The translations under genes were made by a program, and so were the position numbers. Below are positions 26,039-35,375 of a stretch of 64,000 nt of DNA, in pieces; the first letter of the stretch is position 1; every line of letters begins with the position of its first letter. The notes beneath the pieces are model-generated. The model was not told the DNA's origin. It saw nothing but the letters and a program-made list of their open reading frames with translations, and ran no database searches. This DNA comes from Streptomyces spinoverrucosus (GTDB lineage: Bacteria; Actinomycetota; Actinomycetes; Streptomycetales; Streptomycetaceae), in NCBI RefSeq assembly GCF_006539505.1, contig NZ_BJND01000020.1, positions 1 to 64,000 of the forward strand, read 5' to 3'.

Positions 26039-26050
26039 AGGTGGGAAGCC

Positions 26051-26506
26051 TCAGGGCATGGCCCGACCGTCGTCCAGCTGTTCGATGCGGGCCACGTTCC
26101 CCCGGTCCTCGGCGTCCTCGCTGGCCTCCCCGGCGAACCAGGCGTCGAGGATCTCTTTCAGGACCGGCTCGGAGGTCAGCCGCAGGCTCAGCGCCAGCAC
26201 GTTGGCGTCGTTCCAGCGGCGGGCGCCGTCGGCCGTATAGGCGTCGGTGCACAGGGCCGCCCGTACGCCCGGCACCTTGTTCGCGGCGATCGACGCACCG
26301 GTGCCGGTCCAGCAGCACACCACCGCCATCGCCGACGTCCCGTCGGCCACGTCCCGCGCGGCCGCCGACGAGCACGCCGCCCACTGCGGGTCGTCACCGG
26401 CGCGCAGCGCGCCGTGGGTGAGCACCTCGTGGCCGCGATCGCGCAGTTCCGTGACGAGCAGGCGGGCGACGGGTTCGTCCATGTCCGAGGAAACGGAGAT
26501 CCGCAT
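26051..26506 (-). CDS. RpiB/LacA/LacB family sugar-phosphate isomerase
   Basis: The 151-residue protein begins MRISVSSDMDEPVARLLVTE and has the RpiB fold: the N-terminal strand with Asp (SSDMDEPV), a WAACSSAAARDVADG segment, the active-site loop VVCCWTGTGASIAANKVPGV with the catalytic-type Cys and the GTGxS phosphate loop, and NDANVLALSLRLTSE. RpiB interconverts ribose and ribulose 5-phosphate, and family members act on other aldose phosphates. It lies in a same-strand run with F420 and NAD(P) oxidoreductases and GH65, suggesting sugar metabolism. Confidence 0.85.
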   Translation of the reverse strand: MRISVSSDMDEPVARLLVTELRDRGHEVLTHGALRAGDDPQWAACSSAAARDVADGTSAMAVVCCWTGTGASIAANKVPGVRAALCTDAYTADGARRWNDANVLALSLRLTSEPVLKEILDAWFAGEASEDAEDRGNVARIEQLDDGRAMP

Positions 26507-26532
26507 GCCTCGGAGCCTACGTCAGCCCCGGC

Positions 26533-26955
26533 TCAGGTGGAGGCCTGAGCGCTGTCCTTCAGGGCGCCCCAGCCGTGCCAGCGCTCGACCTCGATCCAGG
26601 CGCTGACCCGGGCGCGCACCCGGTCCGGGTAGGGGTTGCCGATGTAGTGCCGGGCGAGCCGGTCGATGTCGGCCAGTTGCTCGTCGTCGTACATCTTGGT
26701 GACGCGTCCGACGAGGGTGACGTGGGTGTACCAGTCGTCCTTGTCCATGACGGTGAGAGTGACGCGCGGGTCGCGCCGCAGGTGCTTCAGCCGGACCCGG
26801 CCCTCGTCCAGGCTGATCAGCACCTGCCCGTTCTCCCACAGGTACCAGGTGGGCGTGGAGACAGGCGTGCCGTCGGAGCGCAGGGTGGCCATCACGCAGG
26901 GGTTGGGACGGGCCAGCAGTGCGTCGACCTCGGGCGGCAGCGGGGTCCTGGACAT
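26533..26955 (-). CDS. PPOX-class F420-dependent oxidoreductase
   Basis: The 140-residue split-barrel protein has CVMATLRSDGTPVSTPTWYL, which holds the cofactor-binding Thr and Trp, then GRVRLKHLRRDPRVTLTVMD and WIEVERWHGWGAL at the end. It belongs to the pyridoxamine oxidase-like superfamily that uses F420 in actinobacteria to reduce diverse substrates; the substrate is not predictable. It starts at the ATG at 26955 with AGGAGGAAA just before it. Confidence 0.85.
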   Translation of the reverse strand: MSRTPLPPEVDALLARPNPCVMATLRSDGTPVSTPTWYLWENGQVLISLDEGRVRLKHLRRDPRVTLTVMDKDDWYTHVTLVGRVTKMYDDEQLADIDRLARHYIGNPYPDRVRARVSAWIEVERWHGWGALKDSAQAST

Positions 26956-26988
26956 GTGGTTTCCTCCTGGGGCGCAGGTGAACGGGGG

Positions 26989-27915
26989 TCAGGCGGAGGG
27001 CGTTTCAGGTGCCTCGGGCACCTCGGGCGTCTCGGGCCTTTCGTCGAAGCTGGCGAAGTACGCGGCGGCCATGTCCTCGTCGCCGTGGCCCTGCGCGGCG
27101 GCGCGGGCCAGCCGCTGCGCGCCCGCGGCGGCGACATCGAGCCGTACGCCGTGCCGCTCACCCGCCTCGACGATCAGTCGCGCGTCCTTCGCGGCCGTGG
27201 CCACCGCGAACTGGGGCGGGGACAGCCGGTCGTCGAGGATGAGCCCGCTCTTGACGCGCAGGTAGCCCATGTCGAGCGGGCCCCCGGCGATCGCGTCGAA
27301 GAAGTTCTGCGGGTCCACGCCGAGCGCCTGCGCCAGGGCGAGGGCCTCGCCGGCCGCGTTGGTGGCGGCGAGGACCCAGCTGTTGGCGACCAGTTTCAGC
27401 CGGGTCGCGGTGCCGGCGGCGCCGTCCTCGCCGGTCCACACCGTGCGGGTGCCGACCGCGTCGAAGACAGGCGTGACCGCTTCCCGGCCGCGGCTCGGAC
27501 CGGCGGCGAGCACGAGCAGCTGCCCGGCCTCGGCGGGCTGGCGGGTGCCGAGCACGGGAGCGTCGTAGAAGACCAGGCCGTGTTCCTCGGCGAAGGCGGC
27601 CAGTTCGGCGACGGAGTCCAGGCCGGCGGTCGTCGACTGCGCCCAGGCGGTGCCGGGCCGCAGGGCGGGCGCGGCCTGGCGCATGACGTCCAGGACGGCG
27701 GCCCCGTCGTACAGCATGGTGAGGACGACGTCGGCGCCCTCGACGGCCTCAGCCGGGGTGCCGGCGATGTGCGCGCCGTCGGCGGCGAGCGGTTCGGCCT
27801 TGTCGCGGCTGCGGTTCCAGGCGCGGACGCCGAGTCCGGCCCTGGCGAGGTTGCGGGCCATCGCGGCGCCCATGATGCCGGTGCCCAGGACAGTCACGGT
27901 GCGTGTGTCGGTCAT
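26989..27915 (-). CDS. NAD(P)-dependent beta-hydroxyacid dehydrogenase family oxidoreductase
   Basis: The 308-residue protein has the N-terminal Rossmann domain VTVLGTGIMGAAMARNLARA (dinucleotide loop GTGIMG), the hinge region APVLGTRQPAEAGQLLVLA, and the C-terminal helical domain with the family lysine in LKLVANSWVLAATNAAGEAL. The family includes 3-hydroxyisobutyrate dehydrogenase, tartronate semialdehyde reductase and imine reductases; the exact substrate is undecided. It starts at the ATG at 27915 and lies just upstream of the F420 enzyme gene. Confidence 0.87.
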   Translation of the reverse strand: MTDTRTVTVLGTGIMGAAMARNLARAGLGVRAWNRSRDKAEPLAADGAHIAGTPAEAVEGADVVLTMLYDGAAVLDVMRQAAPALRPGTAWAQSTTAGLDSVAELAAFAEEHGLVFYDAPVLGTRQPAEAGQLLVLAAGPSRGREAVTPVFDAVGTRTVWTGEDGAAGTATRLKLVANSWVLAATNAAGEALALAQALGVDPQNFFDAIAGGPLDMGYLRVKSGLILDDRLSPPQFAVATAAKDARLIVEAGERHGVRLDVAAAGAQRLARAAAQGHGDEDMAAAYFASFDERPETPEVPEAPETPSA

Positions 27916-28031
27916 GCGTCAACTTCCTGATCGGTGCGGTGATCGCTGCTCTGCTCGGACCGCCGGTTCCGACGATGCCACTCCTCGGACGGGTCGCGCG
28001 CGGCGGGGTCGGGCCGGATGGCGGTGGCCGC

Positions 28032-30401
28032 TCACTCCGGCAGCAGCAGTCGCCCCGTCTCCCCCGGCTCCAGCCGTACGGCCCGGCCCGGCAGGCGTAC
28101 GTCGATGGGGGTCTCGTCGGACGACGGTACGGTGATCTCCAGGCGGCCGTGGCGCAGGCGCAGGCGGACGCCCCAGTTGCCCTGGTAGCGCAGGGAGAGG
28201 CCGTACGAGGACAGCTCCGGCAGCGGGACCGGGTCCAGCCACAGGGCGCCTTCTCGGGTCTCCAGGCCGGTCAGGCCGCGCTGGACGAGGTCGAGGGTGC
28301 CGGCCATGGCGCCGAGGTGGATGCCCTCGCCGGTGGTGCCGCCCTGCACGTCGGCGATGTCGCCGCGCAGGGCCTCCTGCACGAACTGCCAGGCCTCGGC
28401 GCGCCGGGCCCGGGTGAGGATCCAGCCGTGCACCAGGCCGCTGAGGGTGGAGCCGTGGCTGGTGCGGTGGAGGTAGTAGTCGACGGTGCGCTGCCAGGTC
28501 TCCTCGTCCAGCCACAGCCCCAACCGCGCGAACAGGCCCTGCAGTTCCTCGGGTGCGAAGAGGTAGCCGAGCATCAGGACGTCGGCCTGTTTGGAGGCCT
28601 GGTAGCGGTTGACGGTGTCGTCCTCGGCCTCCAGGATCCGGTCGAGCCGGCGGATGTCGCCGTACTCCTGCCGGTAGCGGTGCCAGTCGAGTTCGGCGAG
28701 GTCGCCGTAGCCGTCGAACTGGCTGATGACGCCCTCGTGGAAGGGCACGTGCAGGGTGCGGGAGATCTCGTCCCACAGGTCGAGCTCTTCGTCGTCCAGG
28801 CCGGTGCGCTCGGCGAGTTCACGGCGCCGCGGCTCGGGCAGGCCGTGCAGCAGCTCCAGAGTGCGGGTGAGCACCCAGGAGGCGGTGACGTTGGTGTAGG
28901 CGTTGTCGTTCAGGCCGGGCTGCTGGGCGTCGGGGTAGGCGTCGTGGTACTCGTCGGGGCCGACCACGCCCCGGATGCGGTACCGGCCGAGGACCTTGTC
29001 GTAACGGGCCGCGTCGGCCCAGAAGCGGGCGATCTGGAGCAGCATCTCGGCGGCCTTGGTGTGCCGGAACTCGGTGTCGCCGCTGGCCTCGCAGTACTGC
29101 CACACGTTGTACGCGATCGCCGAGCCGACGTGGTGCTGGAGGTGGGAGTGGTCCGGCAGCCAGCGGCCCGACCTCGGGTTGAGGTGCAGCTGCTGGGTCT
29201 CCTCACGGCCGTCGCTGCCGCTCTGCCAGGGGTACATCGCGCCCCGGCGTCCTGCGTTCAGCGCGGCGGTGCAGGCCTGTTCGAGGCGGCGGTGGCGGTA
29301 GCGCAGCAGAGCCCGGGAGACCTCGGGGAAGTGCAGGTTGAGGAAGGGCAGGACGAACAGCTCGTCCCAGAAGACATGGCCGCGGTAGGCCTCCCCGTGC
29401 AGTCCGCGCGCGGGTACGCCGACGTCTAGGTCGGCGGTGTGCGGGGAGAGCGTCTGCAGTACGTGGAACAGGTGCAGCCGCAGGATGCTGCCGGCCTCGC
29501 CGGGGACGTCGAGGTCGGCACGGCGCCACAGCTGCGCCCAGGCGGTGCGGTGGCTGCGCAGCAGTTCGTCGAAGGCGGGAGCGCGGCCGACCCGGGCGAC
29601 GGCGGCGTACAGCGGGTCGCTGATCGCCGGGTCGCGCGAGGTGTACACGGCGACGGTCTTGTCGACGGTGGCGGGGCGGCCGGGCACCAGTTGCAGCCGG
29701 GTCCGCTGGGTGGTGCGGGGGCGGGCGTGCCGGATGGTCACGGGCGCGTCGGCGGTGAGGCGGGAGGCCATGCCGATGCGGATGTCGGAGGTGCGGGTGC
29801 GGCAGCGCAGCCACACCGTGTCGTGCTCGGCGGTTCCGGCGTGTTCGTGGGTGAGGTGGTGGCCGTCCAGGTCCCGGTAGCGCTCCACTCCGGCGTTGGT
29901 GACGCCGCCGTCGAGGGCGGCCTCGACGTGCAGTTCGCCGGAGAAGCCGTCGGCGGTGAACTCGGTGCGCAGCGCCGCCAGGTGCGGGTCGGCCATGTGC
30001 ACCAGCCGCTCCTGGCGCACGGTCAGCGCCCGTCCGTTGCCCAGCCCGTAGCTGGTCAGCCGCTCCAGCACGCCCGAGGACAGGTGCAGCACCAGGCGGT
30101 GTTCGAGGACGGTCGCGGTGTCCGGGGTGAGCCAGGGACGGCCGCGCAGCCGGAAGCGCAGCGGCAGCCAGTTGGGCACGTTGACCAGGTCCTCGTTCTC
30201 GACCCTGCGTCCGGCCACATCGGAGGTGAGCCGGTTGTAGCAGCCGGCCACATAGGTCCCCGGGTAGTGCACATCGTCCGCGGAGCACTCCGGCAGGGCG
30301 CCGCGGGTGGCGAAGTAGCCGTTGCCGAGCGTGCACAGCGACTCGCGCAGCCGCTCGTCGGCCGGCTCGTAACCCTCGTACTCCCAGGTCCAGCCCGTCA
30401 C
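28032..30401 (-). CDS. Glycoside hydrolase/phosphorylase family 65 protein
   Basis: The 789-residue enzyme begins VTGWTWEYEGYEPADERLRE. It has the N-terminal beta-sandwich (SLCTLGNGYFATRGALPECS), then the alpha-toroid catalytic domain with FWDELFVLPFLNLHFPE, the general acid Glu in RGVVGPDEYHD (about residue 485), DNAYTNVTASWVL and KQADVLMLGYLF, and a C-terminal beta domain. GH65 enzymes act on trehalose, maltose, kojibiose or similar alpha-glucosides, mostly as phosphorylases. GTG 30401 is chosen because GGGAGGAG precedes it and the N-terminus matches the family. Longer upstream frames are unsupported. Confidence 0.88.
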   Translation of the reverse strand: MTGWTWEYEGYEPADERLRESLCTLGNGYFATRGALPECSADDVHYPGTYVAGCYNRLTSDVAGRRVENEDLVNVPNWLPLRFRLRGRPWLTPDTATVLEHRLVLHLSSGVLERLTSYGLGNGRALTVRQERLVHMADPHLAALRTEFTADGFSGELHVEAALDGGVTNAGVERYRDLDGHHLTHEHAGTAEHDTVWLRCRTRTSDIRIGMASRLTADAPVTIRHARPRTTQRTRLQLVPGRPATVDKTVAVYTSRDPAISDPLYAAVARVGRAPAFDELLRSHRTAWAQLWRRADLDVPGEAGSILRLHLFHVLQTLSPHTADLDVGVPARGLHGEAYRGHVFWDELFVLPFLNLHFPEVSRALLRYRHRRLEQACTAALNAGRRGAMYPWQSGSDGREETQQLHLNPRSGRWLPDHSHLQHHVGSAIAYNVWQYCEASGDTEFRHTKAAEMLLQIARFWADAARYDKVLGRYRIRGVVGPDEYHDAYPDAQQPGLNDNAYTNVTASWVLTRTLELLHGLPEPRRRELAERTGLDDEELDLWDEISRTLHVPFHEGVISQFDGYGDLAELDWHRYRQEYGDIRRLDRILEAEDDTVNRYQASKQADVLMLGYLFAPEELQGLFARLGLWLDEETWQRTVDYYLHRTSHGSTLSGLVHGWILTRARRAEAWQFVQEALRGDIADVQGGTTGEGIHLGAMAGTLDLVQRGLTGLETREGALWLDPVPLPELSSYGLSLRYQGNWGVRLRLRHGRLEITVPSSDETPIDVRLPGRAVRLEPGETGRLLLPE

Positions 30402-30544
30402 CTCGGTGCTCCTCCCGCAGCAGGCGGCGTGCCGAGTTCCCGGTACGGCTCGCTCGGCACCCGTGCGCAAGCAGTCTCTCCCCGGCGCCCTGCCGGGGGG
30501 TGCGGCCCACGCCGGTGACGAGCGGGAACCGCGCCGGAGCGGCC

Positions 30545-30952
30545 CTACGGGGCCAAGGGTGCCACGCCGGCCGGGTCGCGGCGCAGGACCGTGACCCGGT
30601 GGAAATTGCACCCGCCGGGTGGGGCGGGCTCGGCCGGGGGCTCGGCCTGGTGGGCCTGGAGGGCGACGCTCACCAGGCTCAGCAGCAGGTCGACGTCCGT
30701 GTCGCAGTCGAGGTGGACGGTCACCCACCGGGAGCCGGGCACCAGCCGGATCGCCGTGGAGACGGTGAGGTCCTGGGCGAACCGCCGGATGGCCCGGCTG
30801 GTCAGGTGCAGGTCCACGTCGTGAGCCGTGTGGAAGTGGGCGATCTCGCTGCGGGCGGAGCGAACTGCCCGCCCTGTGCCGCAACTGGCCGGTCCCGCCG
30901 TGAGGTCGGGCCAGGCTTCCAGTTGCTCCAGGGCGCGCTGGGCCAGAGTCAT
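30545..30952 (-). CDS. DUF5519 luciferase-like domain protein
   Basis: The 135-residue protein begins MTLAQRALEQLEAWPDLTAG, then CGTGRAVRSARSEIAHFHTA, HDVDLHLTSRAIRRF, and a SRWVTVHLDCDTDVDLLLSL strand-helix. The EIAHFH and VDLHLT segments are typical of DUF5519. Despite the database label there is no link to light emission, and the function is unknown. It ends near the start of the GH65 gene on the same strand. Confidence 0.75.
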   Translation of the reverse strand: MTLAQRALEQLEAWPDLTAGPASCGTGRAVRSARSEIAHFHTAHDVDLHLTSRAIRRFAQDLTVSTAIRLVPGSRWVTVHLDCDTDVDLLLSLVSVALQAHQAEPPAEPAPPGGCNFHRVTVLRRDPAGVAPLAP

Positions 30953-31011
30953 GTCCCCATCGTCACCGCATCACCCCACCGATACCAGTGGTTGAGCGTT
31001 TCGTAACCCAG

Positions 31012-31029
31012 GCGTGAGGATCCTCACGC
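31012..31029. other. Perfect 18-bp palindrome over a stop codon
   Basis: GCGTGAGGATCCTCACGC is a perfect palindrome spanning the stop codon (31024-31026) of the ATP-grasp gene. It has no loop, so it is more like a protein-binding site or cruciform than a terminator. Confidence 0.5.
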
Positions 31030-31992
31030 GGGTAACCGCCGTACTGGGCGCGCCTTGCGCGTCGCTGCCAGGGCGTTCAAGTGGGCCTCGATGTACGGCA
31101 CGGCGACCGTCTCGACCTCGCCGTCGACGAAGGCGGGCTGCACGTTCACCTCGAAGACGACTCCGCCGTTCTCGATTGCGAGGTCGACGCCGGCGAAGGG
31201 CAGTCCGACGGACGCGGTGGCCGCGATCGCCAGCTGGGCGAGGCGGGGCGGGAGGTCGGCCGGGGCGATGGGGACGGGCGTGGCGCCCTGGCAGGTGTTG
31301 CAGGGGGTGTCGGGCTCGGGCTGGAGGTGTTCGCGGGCGTGGATGACGCGGCCGCCGAGGACGAAGACGCGGAACTGGTGGCGTGAGCCGTCGGCGGTGA
31401 TGTTGCCCGCGTCCCGGGACAGCAGCCAGTCGGTGCGGCGCTCGGCGTAGAAGGCGGTGGCCCGCTCCACGCCGTCCTCGGTGGTGAGGTGGAAGGTGTC
31501 GCCGCCGCCGGTGCCGATGACGGGCCGGGCCCAGGTGTCCCGGCCGAGCTTGTCGAAGGCGGCGAGCGCCTCGGCCACGCCTGGCCGGGACAGTACGACG
31601 GTTTCCATGTGGGCGATGCCGTCCCGTCGGAAGCGCTCCACGGTCAGGTCCTTCTCGGTGGCGGTGCGCCAGGCGGCGACGCCGGTGCCGAGGGTCACCA
31701 CGTCGTGGTCTTCCAGCAGGCACTGAAAACCGGCGAGTTCGTGGCGGCGGTGCGGGGGGATCTCGTAGAGCACCACGACGTCGGGTACGAGGTCCAGCTG
31801 CTCGTCGGGGACGTGCAGCCGTAAGCCGTCTCCCGCCGGAAGTCCGCGCCCGGTACCGCCGGTCGCGAAGTGCCGGGAGTCGATGGGGACCGGCGCGGCG
31901 CCGGTGAGCAGTTCCACCGCCCGGGCGAGGAACTCGGCGCAGCCCTCGGGCGAGGTGGGGTCGGTGATCAGGGCGATGCACGGTCGGGACAC
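31024..31992 (-). CDS. ATP-grasp family protein (RimK-like)
   Basis: The 322-residue protein begins VSRPCIALITDPTSPEGCAE. The central part has DLTVERFRRDGIAHMETVVL and ARPVIGTGGGDTFHLTTEDG (a glycine-rich nucleotide loop), and RHQFRVFVLGGRVIHAREHL. The C-terminal metal site is VDLAIENGGVVFEVNVQPAF with Asp, Glu and Asn in ATP-grasp order. It would ligate a carboxylate to an amine or thiol using ATP; the partner is unknown. GTG 31992 has GGAGG 8-12 bases before it. The third codon from the end is TTA (31033-31035), so expression may depend on the bldA tRNA. Confidence 0.78.
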   Translation of the reverse strand: MSRPCIALITDPTSPEGCAEFLARAVELLTGAAPVPIDSRHFATGGTGRGLPAGDGLRLHVPDEQLDLVPDVVVLYEIPPHRRHELAGFQCLLEDHDVVTLGTGVAAWRTATEKDLTVERFRRDGIAHMETVVLSRPGVAEALAAFDKLGRDTWARPVIGTGGGDTFHLTTEDGVERATAFYAERRTDWLLSRDAGNITADGSRHQFRVFVLGGRVIHAREHLQPEPDTPCNTCQGATPVPIAPADLPPRLAQLAIAATASVGLPFAGVDLAIENGGVVFEVNVQPAFVDGEVETVAVPYIEAHLNALAATRKARPVRRLPA

Positions 31993-32411
31993 GGCGGCCT
32001 CCAGCGGTTCTCGACGCGCACGGGTGCCGCGCACACTCGGTCGCGCGGCCCGAGCGAACTCATGGGGTGATGCCGGTCGCGTGGGCGGTCGTCGCTGCGG
32101 GCTGAGCCGTGCCGAACGCCCGGCGCGGACCGGGGCGCCACACTGTAGGCGCAGGGCGGAACGCCATAACAGGGCGCACACACCCCCACCCCCTGCTCCC
32201 ACCTCTGCGCCACCCGCCCCCTGGCGTACGCCTTGCGGGCGACCAGGGGGCGGCGCCTGGAGCCGTGGCCTTGAGGTCGGCAACCCAGCCAACAGCCCAA
32301 ACCTCAGGGCCGCACCCCAAGCCCTACGAACACTCAACCCACCAGACAAACAACCCCGCAACCATATGAGCCGTCAGCACGTCGGGGCCGAGCCCGCAGC
32401 CCTGCCGACCG
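31993..32411. other. Intergenic region upstream of the ATP-grasp gene
   Basis: No gene is supported in these roughly 420 bp. The right part probably holds the 3' untranslated region and terminator of the LacI gene (hairpin 32216-32251), and the left part the promoter of the ATP-grasp gene. Confidence 0.5.
32216..32251 (-). terminator. Hairpin downstream of the LacI-type gene
   Basis: GCCCCCTGG (32216-32224) and CCAGGGGGC (32243-32251) form a 9-bp perfect stem with an 18-nt loop. It lies about 160 bp past the stop of the leftward LacI gene and could end the MFS-GH35-LacI transcript. Confidence 0.45.
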
Positions 32412-33473
32412 TCAGGGCCCCGAAGCCGGGCCCGTGCTCTGGCGGATGATCAGTTCGACGGGGACGACGGGCTCGACCCTGGGTTCGACGCCGTCGATAC
32501 GGTCCAGCAGCAGGCGCAGGGCGCGGCTGCCGATCTCGGCGAAGTCGGTGCGCACGGTGGTCAGCGGCGGCAGCAGGTGCGCGGCCTCGGGAATGTCGTC
32601 GTACCCGACCACGCTCACGTCGTCCGGGACCCGCCGCCCCGCCTCGTGCAGGGCGCGCAGCAGGCCGAGGGCCATCTGGTCGTTGGAGGCGAACACGGCG
32701 GTGACGCTCGGGTCACGTGCGAGGCGACGGCCCAGTTCGTAGCCCGAGTCGGCGCTCCAGTCCCCGATCAGCGGCTCGGGGACGGGGACGCCCGCCGCGT
32801 TCAAGGTCTCGCGCCAGCTGTCCATCCGTACGTCCGCCGAGGTCCAGCCGGTGGGGCCCGCGATGTGGTGGACGGTGGTGTGGCCGAAGCTCAGAAGGTG
32901 CTCGGTGGCCTTGCGTGCTCCGGACCAGGAGTCGGCGCTGATCAGGGGCGTACGGCCGCCGAGGTCGTTCTCCAGCACCACCATCGGGGCGTCCAGCCCG
33001 GCCTCGGCCAGGGCCGTGCCGACCCGGCGCTGCGGGGCGATGGCGATCACGCCGTCCGCGCCCTCCGCCGACAGCCGGTCCACCGCCCGGACCACGGTGT
33101 CCCGTTCGGCCGTGTCCAGGGCGATGGAGCTGACCAGGTAACCGGCGCCCTGCGCCGCCGTGTTGATCGCCGTCAGGATCGAGGCCGGTCCGTACCGCGC
33201 CGCGTCGAAGGAGATCACGCCGAGCATCCGGGTCCGCCCACTGGCCAGCGAGCGGGCGCTGCGGCTCGGCCGGTACCCCAGCGCGCGCATGGCCTCCAGC
33301 ACCGCCTCCCGGGTCTCGGTACGGACCGCCGGATGGTCGTTGAGCACCCGGGACACGGTCTGCTTGGACACCCCGGCGAGCCGGGCCACGTCGTCCATCA
33401 CCGGGCGCGTTCCGGCGAAGCTGCGGCGGCTGCGCCCCCTGGGAGGCGGGCCGCCGGGGGTGCTTCGGGTCAT
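32412..33473 (-). CDS. LacI family transcriptional regulator
   Basis: The 353-residue protein has the LacI HTH and hinge (MDDVARLAGVSKQTVSRVLN, YRPSRSARSLASGRT) and a periplasmic-binding-like sensor domain (MLGVISFDAARYGPASILTA, VFASNDQMALGLLRALHEAG, SVVGYDDIPEAAHLLPPLTT). ATG 33473 is chosen because upstream codons lack family similarity. It is the last gene of a same-strand set with an MFS transporter and a GH35 beta-galactosidase. A perfect palindrome before the MFS gene is its likely operator. The inducer is presumably a galactoside-related sugar. Confidence 0.9.
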   Translation of the reverse strand: MTRSTPGGPPPRGRSRRSFAGTRPVMDDVARLAGVSKQTVSRVLNDHPAVRTETREAVLEAMRALGYRPSRSARSLASGRTRMLGVISFDAARYGPASILTAINTAAQGAGYLVSSIALDTAERDTVVRAVDRLSAEGADGVIAIAPQRRVGTALAEAGLDAPMVVLENDLGGRTPLISADSWSGARKATEHLLSFGHTTVHHIAGPTGWTSADVRMDSWRETLNAAGVPVPEPLIGDWSADSGYELGRRLARDPSVTAVFASNDQMALGLLRALHEAGRRVPDDVSVVGYDDIPEAAHLLPPLTTVRTDFAEIGSRALRLLLDRIDGVEPRVEPVVPVELIIRQSTGPASGP

Positions 33474-33595
33474 GGCGAGTGGTGGTTCCTTCGGCCTCGT
33501 CCCGGCGGTCCTGTCCCGCCCGGCGGAACCACAGGATAGGCCGGGCGGGCCTCCCCCGGACGCCTCGGCCATGGCCGACGCCGAGGCGCGGCCGA

Positions 33596-35344
33596 TCAGC
33601 GCTGCACCGGCCCGAGGTCGGGGGTGTCGGTGAGCTGGGCGCGGGTGCTGGTGCTGGCGTGCAGTTCGAGCAGGAGGAGGTCGTTGACGCCGGGGCGGAG
33701 GACGGGTGCGGGGACGTAGAGGGTGCGCTGGGGGCCGCGGTTCCAGTAGCGGCCGAGGTGGAAGCCGTTGATCCAGGCCTGGCCCTTGGTCCAGCCGGGC
33801 AGGGAGAGGAAGGTGTCGGCGGGTTCGGCCACCTCGAAGGAGCCGTGGTGGAAGGCGGGGCCGACGACGGTGGTGGTCTCGAAGGGCAGGTCGTCGATGT
33901 CCGTCAAGGGCAGGGGGTGGCAGTCCCAGCCGCGCAGCGCCTCGCCGTTGAAGGTGACCGGTCCCAGCAGGCCCTTGGGCTCGCCGATGCGCGGGCCGTA
34001 GTTGGCGCCGCCCATGTTCTCCACGAGGACGTCCAGCGTGGTGCCGGGGCGGGGGACGCGGACGGGCAGGGTCTCGTCGTGGCGTTCGCGTTCCAGTACG
34101 CCGACGGGGGCGCCGTCGAGGAAGACCTGCGCCCGGTCCCCGACACCGCCCGTAAAGTGCAGCAGGCCGTCGCCGGCGGTGGGGACGGTGGTGCGGTAGA
34201 GGGTGTAGCCGGAGCGCTGGCCGAGCTCCTCCATGGTGAGGGGGCTCTCGGCGTGCACGGGCTTCGCCGTGCGAGCTGCGAGAGGCAGCAGCGCGGCCTG
34301 CCGACCCAACTCGACGACGGTGGGCGGGAGTTTCGGGCTCGGTGCGGGGCCGGGCTCGTCGGGTACGGGGGCGTGGCGGGCGATGACCTCACGGAAGGCG
34401 TGGTACTTCGGGCCCGGGTCGCCGCTCTCGGTGAGCGCGGCGTCGTAGTCGTAGGACGTGGTGATCGGGGCGTAGGCGTGGTCGTGGTTGGCGCCGTTGG
34501 TGAATCCGAAGTTGGTGCCGCCGTGGAACATGTAGATGTTCACCGAGGCCCCCGCCGACAGCAACCGGTCCAGGTCAGCCGCCGCGTCGGCCGCGTCCCG
34601 CACGTGGTGCCCCTCGCCCCAGTGGTCGAACCAGCCGATCCAGAACTCCGCGCACATCAGCGGCCCTTCGGGCTGGTGGGCGCGCAACAGGCCGAGGTTC
34701 TGGTCGACCTTGCTGCCGAAGGTGGCGGTGGCCAGGGTGCCGGGCAGACTGCCGGCCGCCAGGTCGGCGGGCTGGTCACAGGTGAACAGCAGCTCCTCGA
34801 CGTCACGCGAGCGCAGGGAGTGGTGCAGATGCTTGAGGTACGCGGTGTCCTCACCGTAGGCGCCCTGTTCGTTCTCCACCTGGACGGCGATCACCGGCCC
34901 GCCGGATGCCGCCATGTGCGGCAGCAGCGGGGGCAGCAGCAGGTCGAGGTAGCGGTCCACGGCATCCGTGAAGCGCGGGTCGGCGCTGCGCAGCCGGATG
35001 TCGGGGTCGGCGGTGAGCCAGGCGGGCAGGCCGCCGCCGTCCCACTCCGCGCAGATGAAGGGTCCGGGCCGCAGCAGGACGTGCAGGCCCTCGGCCCGGG
35101 CCAGGGTCAGGTAGTGCGGCAGGTCGAGGATGCCGTCGAGGACGAAGGGGCCGTCGGGGTCGGGCTGGTGGAGGTTCCACGGCACGTACGTCTCCACCGT
35201 GTTGAGCCCCATCAGCCGGGCCTTGCGCAGCCGGTCGGCCCACTGGCCGGGGTGGACGCGGAAGTAGTGCATCGCTCCGGAGATGATCCGGAACGGCTCG
35301 CCGTGCAGCAGGAAGCCGTCGGAGGTGGTGGTCAGGGCGGGCAT
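33596..35344 (-). CDS. GH35 beta-galactosidase
   Basis: The 582-residue enzyme begins MPALTTTSDGFLLHGEPFRI with the GH35 TIM-barrel motifs: SGAMHYFRVHPGQWADRLRK, GLNTVETYVPWNLHQP, the acid/base Glu in VIAVQVENEQGAYG (about residue 155), and the nucleophile Glu in MCAEFWIGWFDHWGEGH (about residue 231). C-terminal beta-sandwich domains follow, with QAWINGFHLGRYWNRGPQRT near the end. There is no signal peptide, so it is probably cytosolic and acts on imported galactosides. It follows the MFS gene by 31 bp and precedes the LacI gene, consistent with one operon. Confidence 0.93.
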   Translation of the reverse strand: MPALTTTSDGFLLHGEPFRIISGAMHYFRVHPGQWADRLRKARLMGLNTVETYVPWNLHQPDPDGPFVLDGILDLPHYLTLARAEGLHVLLRPGPFICAEWDGGGLPAWLTADPDIRLRSADPRFTDAVDRYLDLLLPPLLPHMAASGGPVIAVQVENEQGAYGEDTAYLKHLHHSLRSRDVEELLFTCDQPADLAAGSLPGTLATATFGSKVDQNLGLLRAHQPEGPLMCAEFWIGWFDHWGEGHHVRDAADAAADLDRLLSAGASVNIYMFHGGTNFGFTNGANHDHAYAPITTSYDYDAALTESGDPGPKYHAFREVIARHAPVPDEPGPAPSPKLPPTVVELGRQAALLPLAARTAKPVHAESPLTMEELGQRSGYTLYRTTVPTAGDGLLHFTGGVGDRAQVFLDGAPVGVLERERHDETLPVRVPRPGTTLDVLVENMGGANYGPRIGEPKGLLGPVTFNGEALRGWDCHPLPLTDIDDLPFETTTVVGPAFHHGSFEVAEPADTFLSLPGWTKGQAWINGFHLGRYWNRGPQRTLYVPAPVLRPGVNDLLLLELHASTSTRAQLTDTPDLGPVQR

Positions 35345-35375
35345 AAGGACTTCCCTTCGGGTGGAATGGGTCGGT

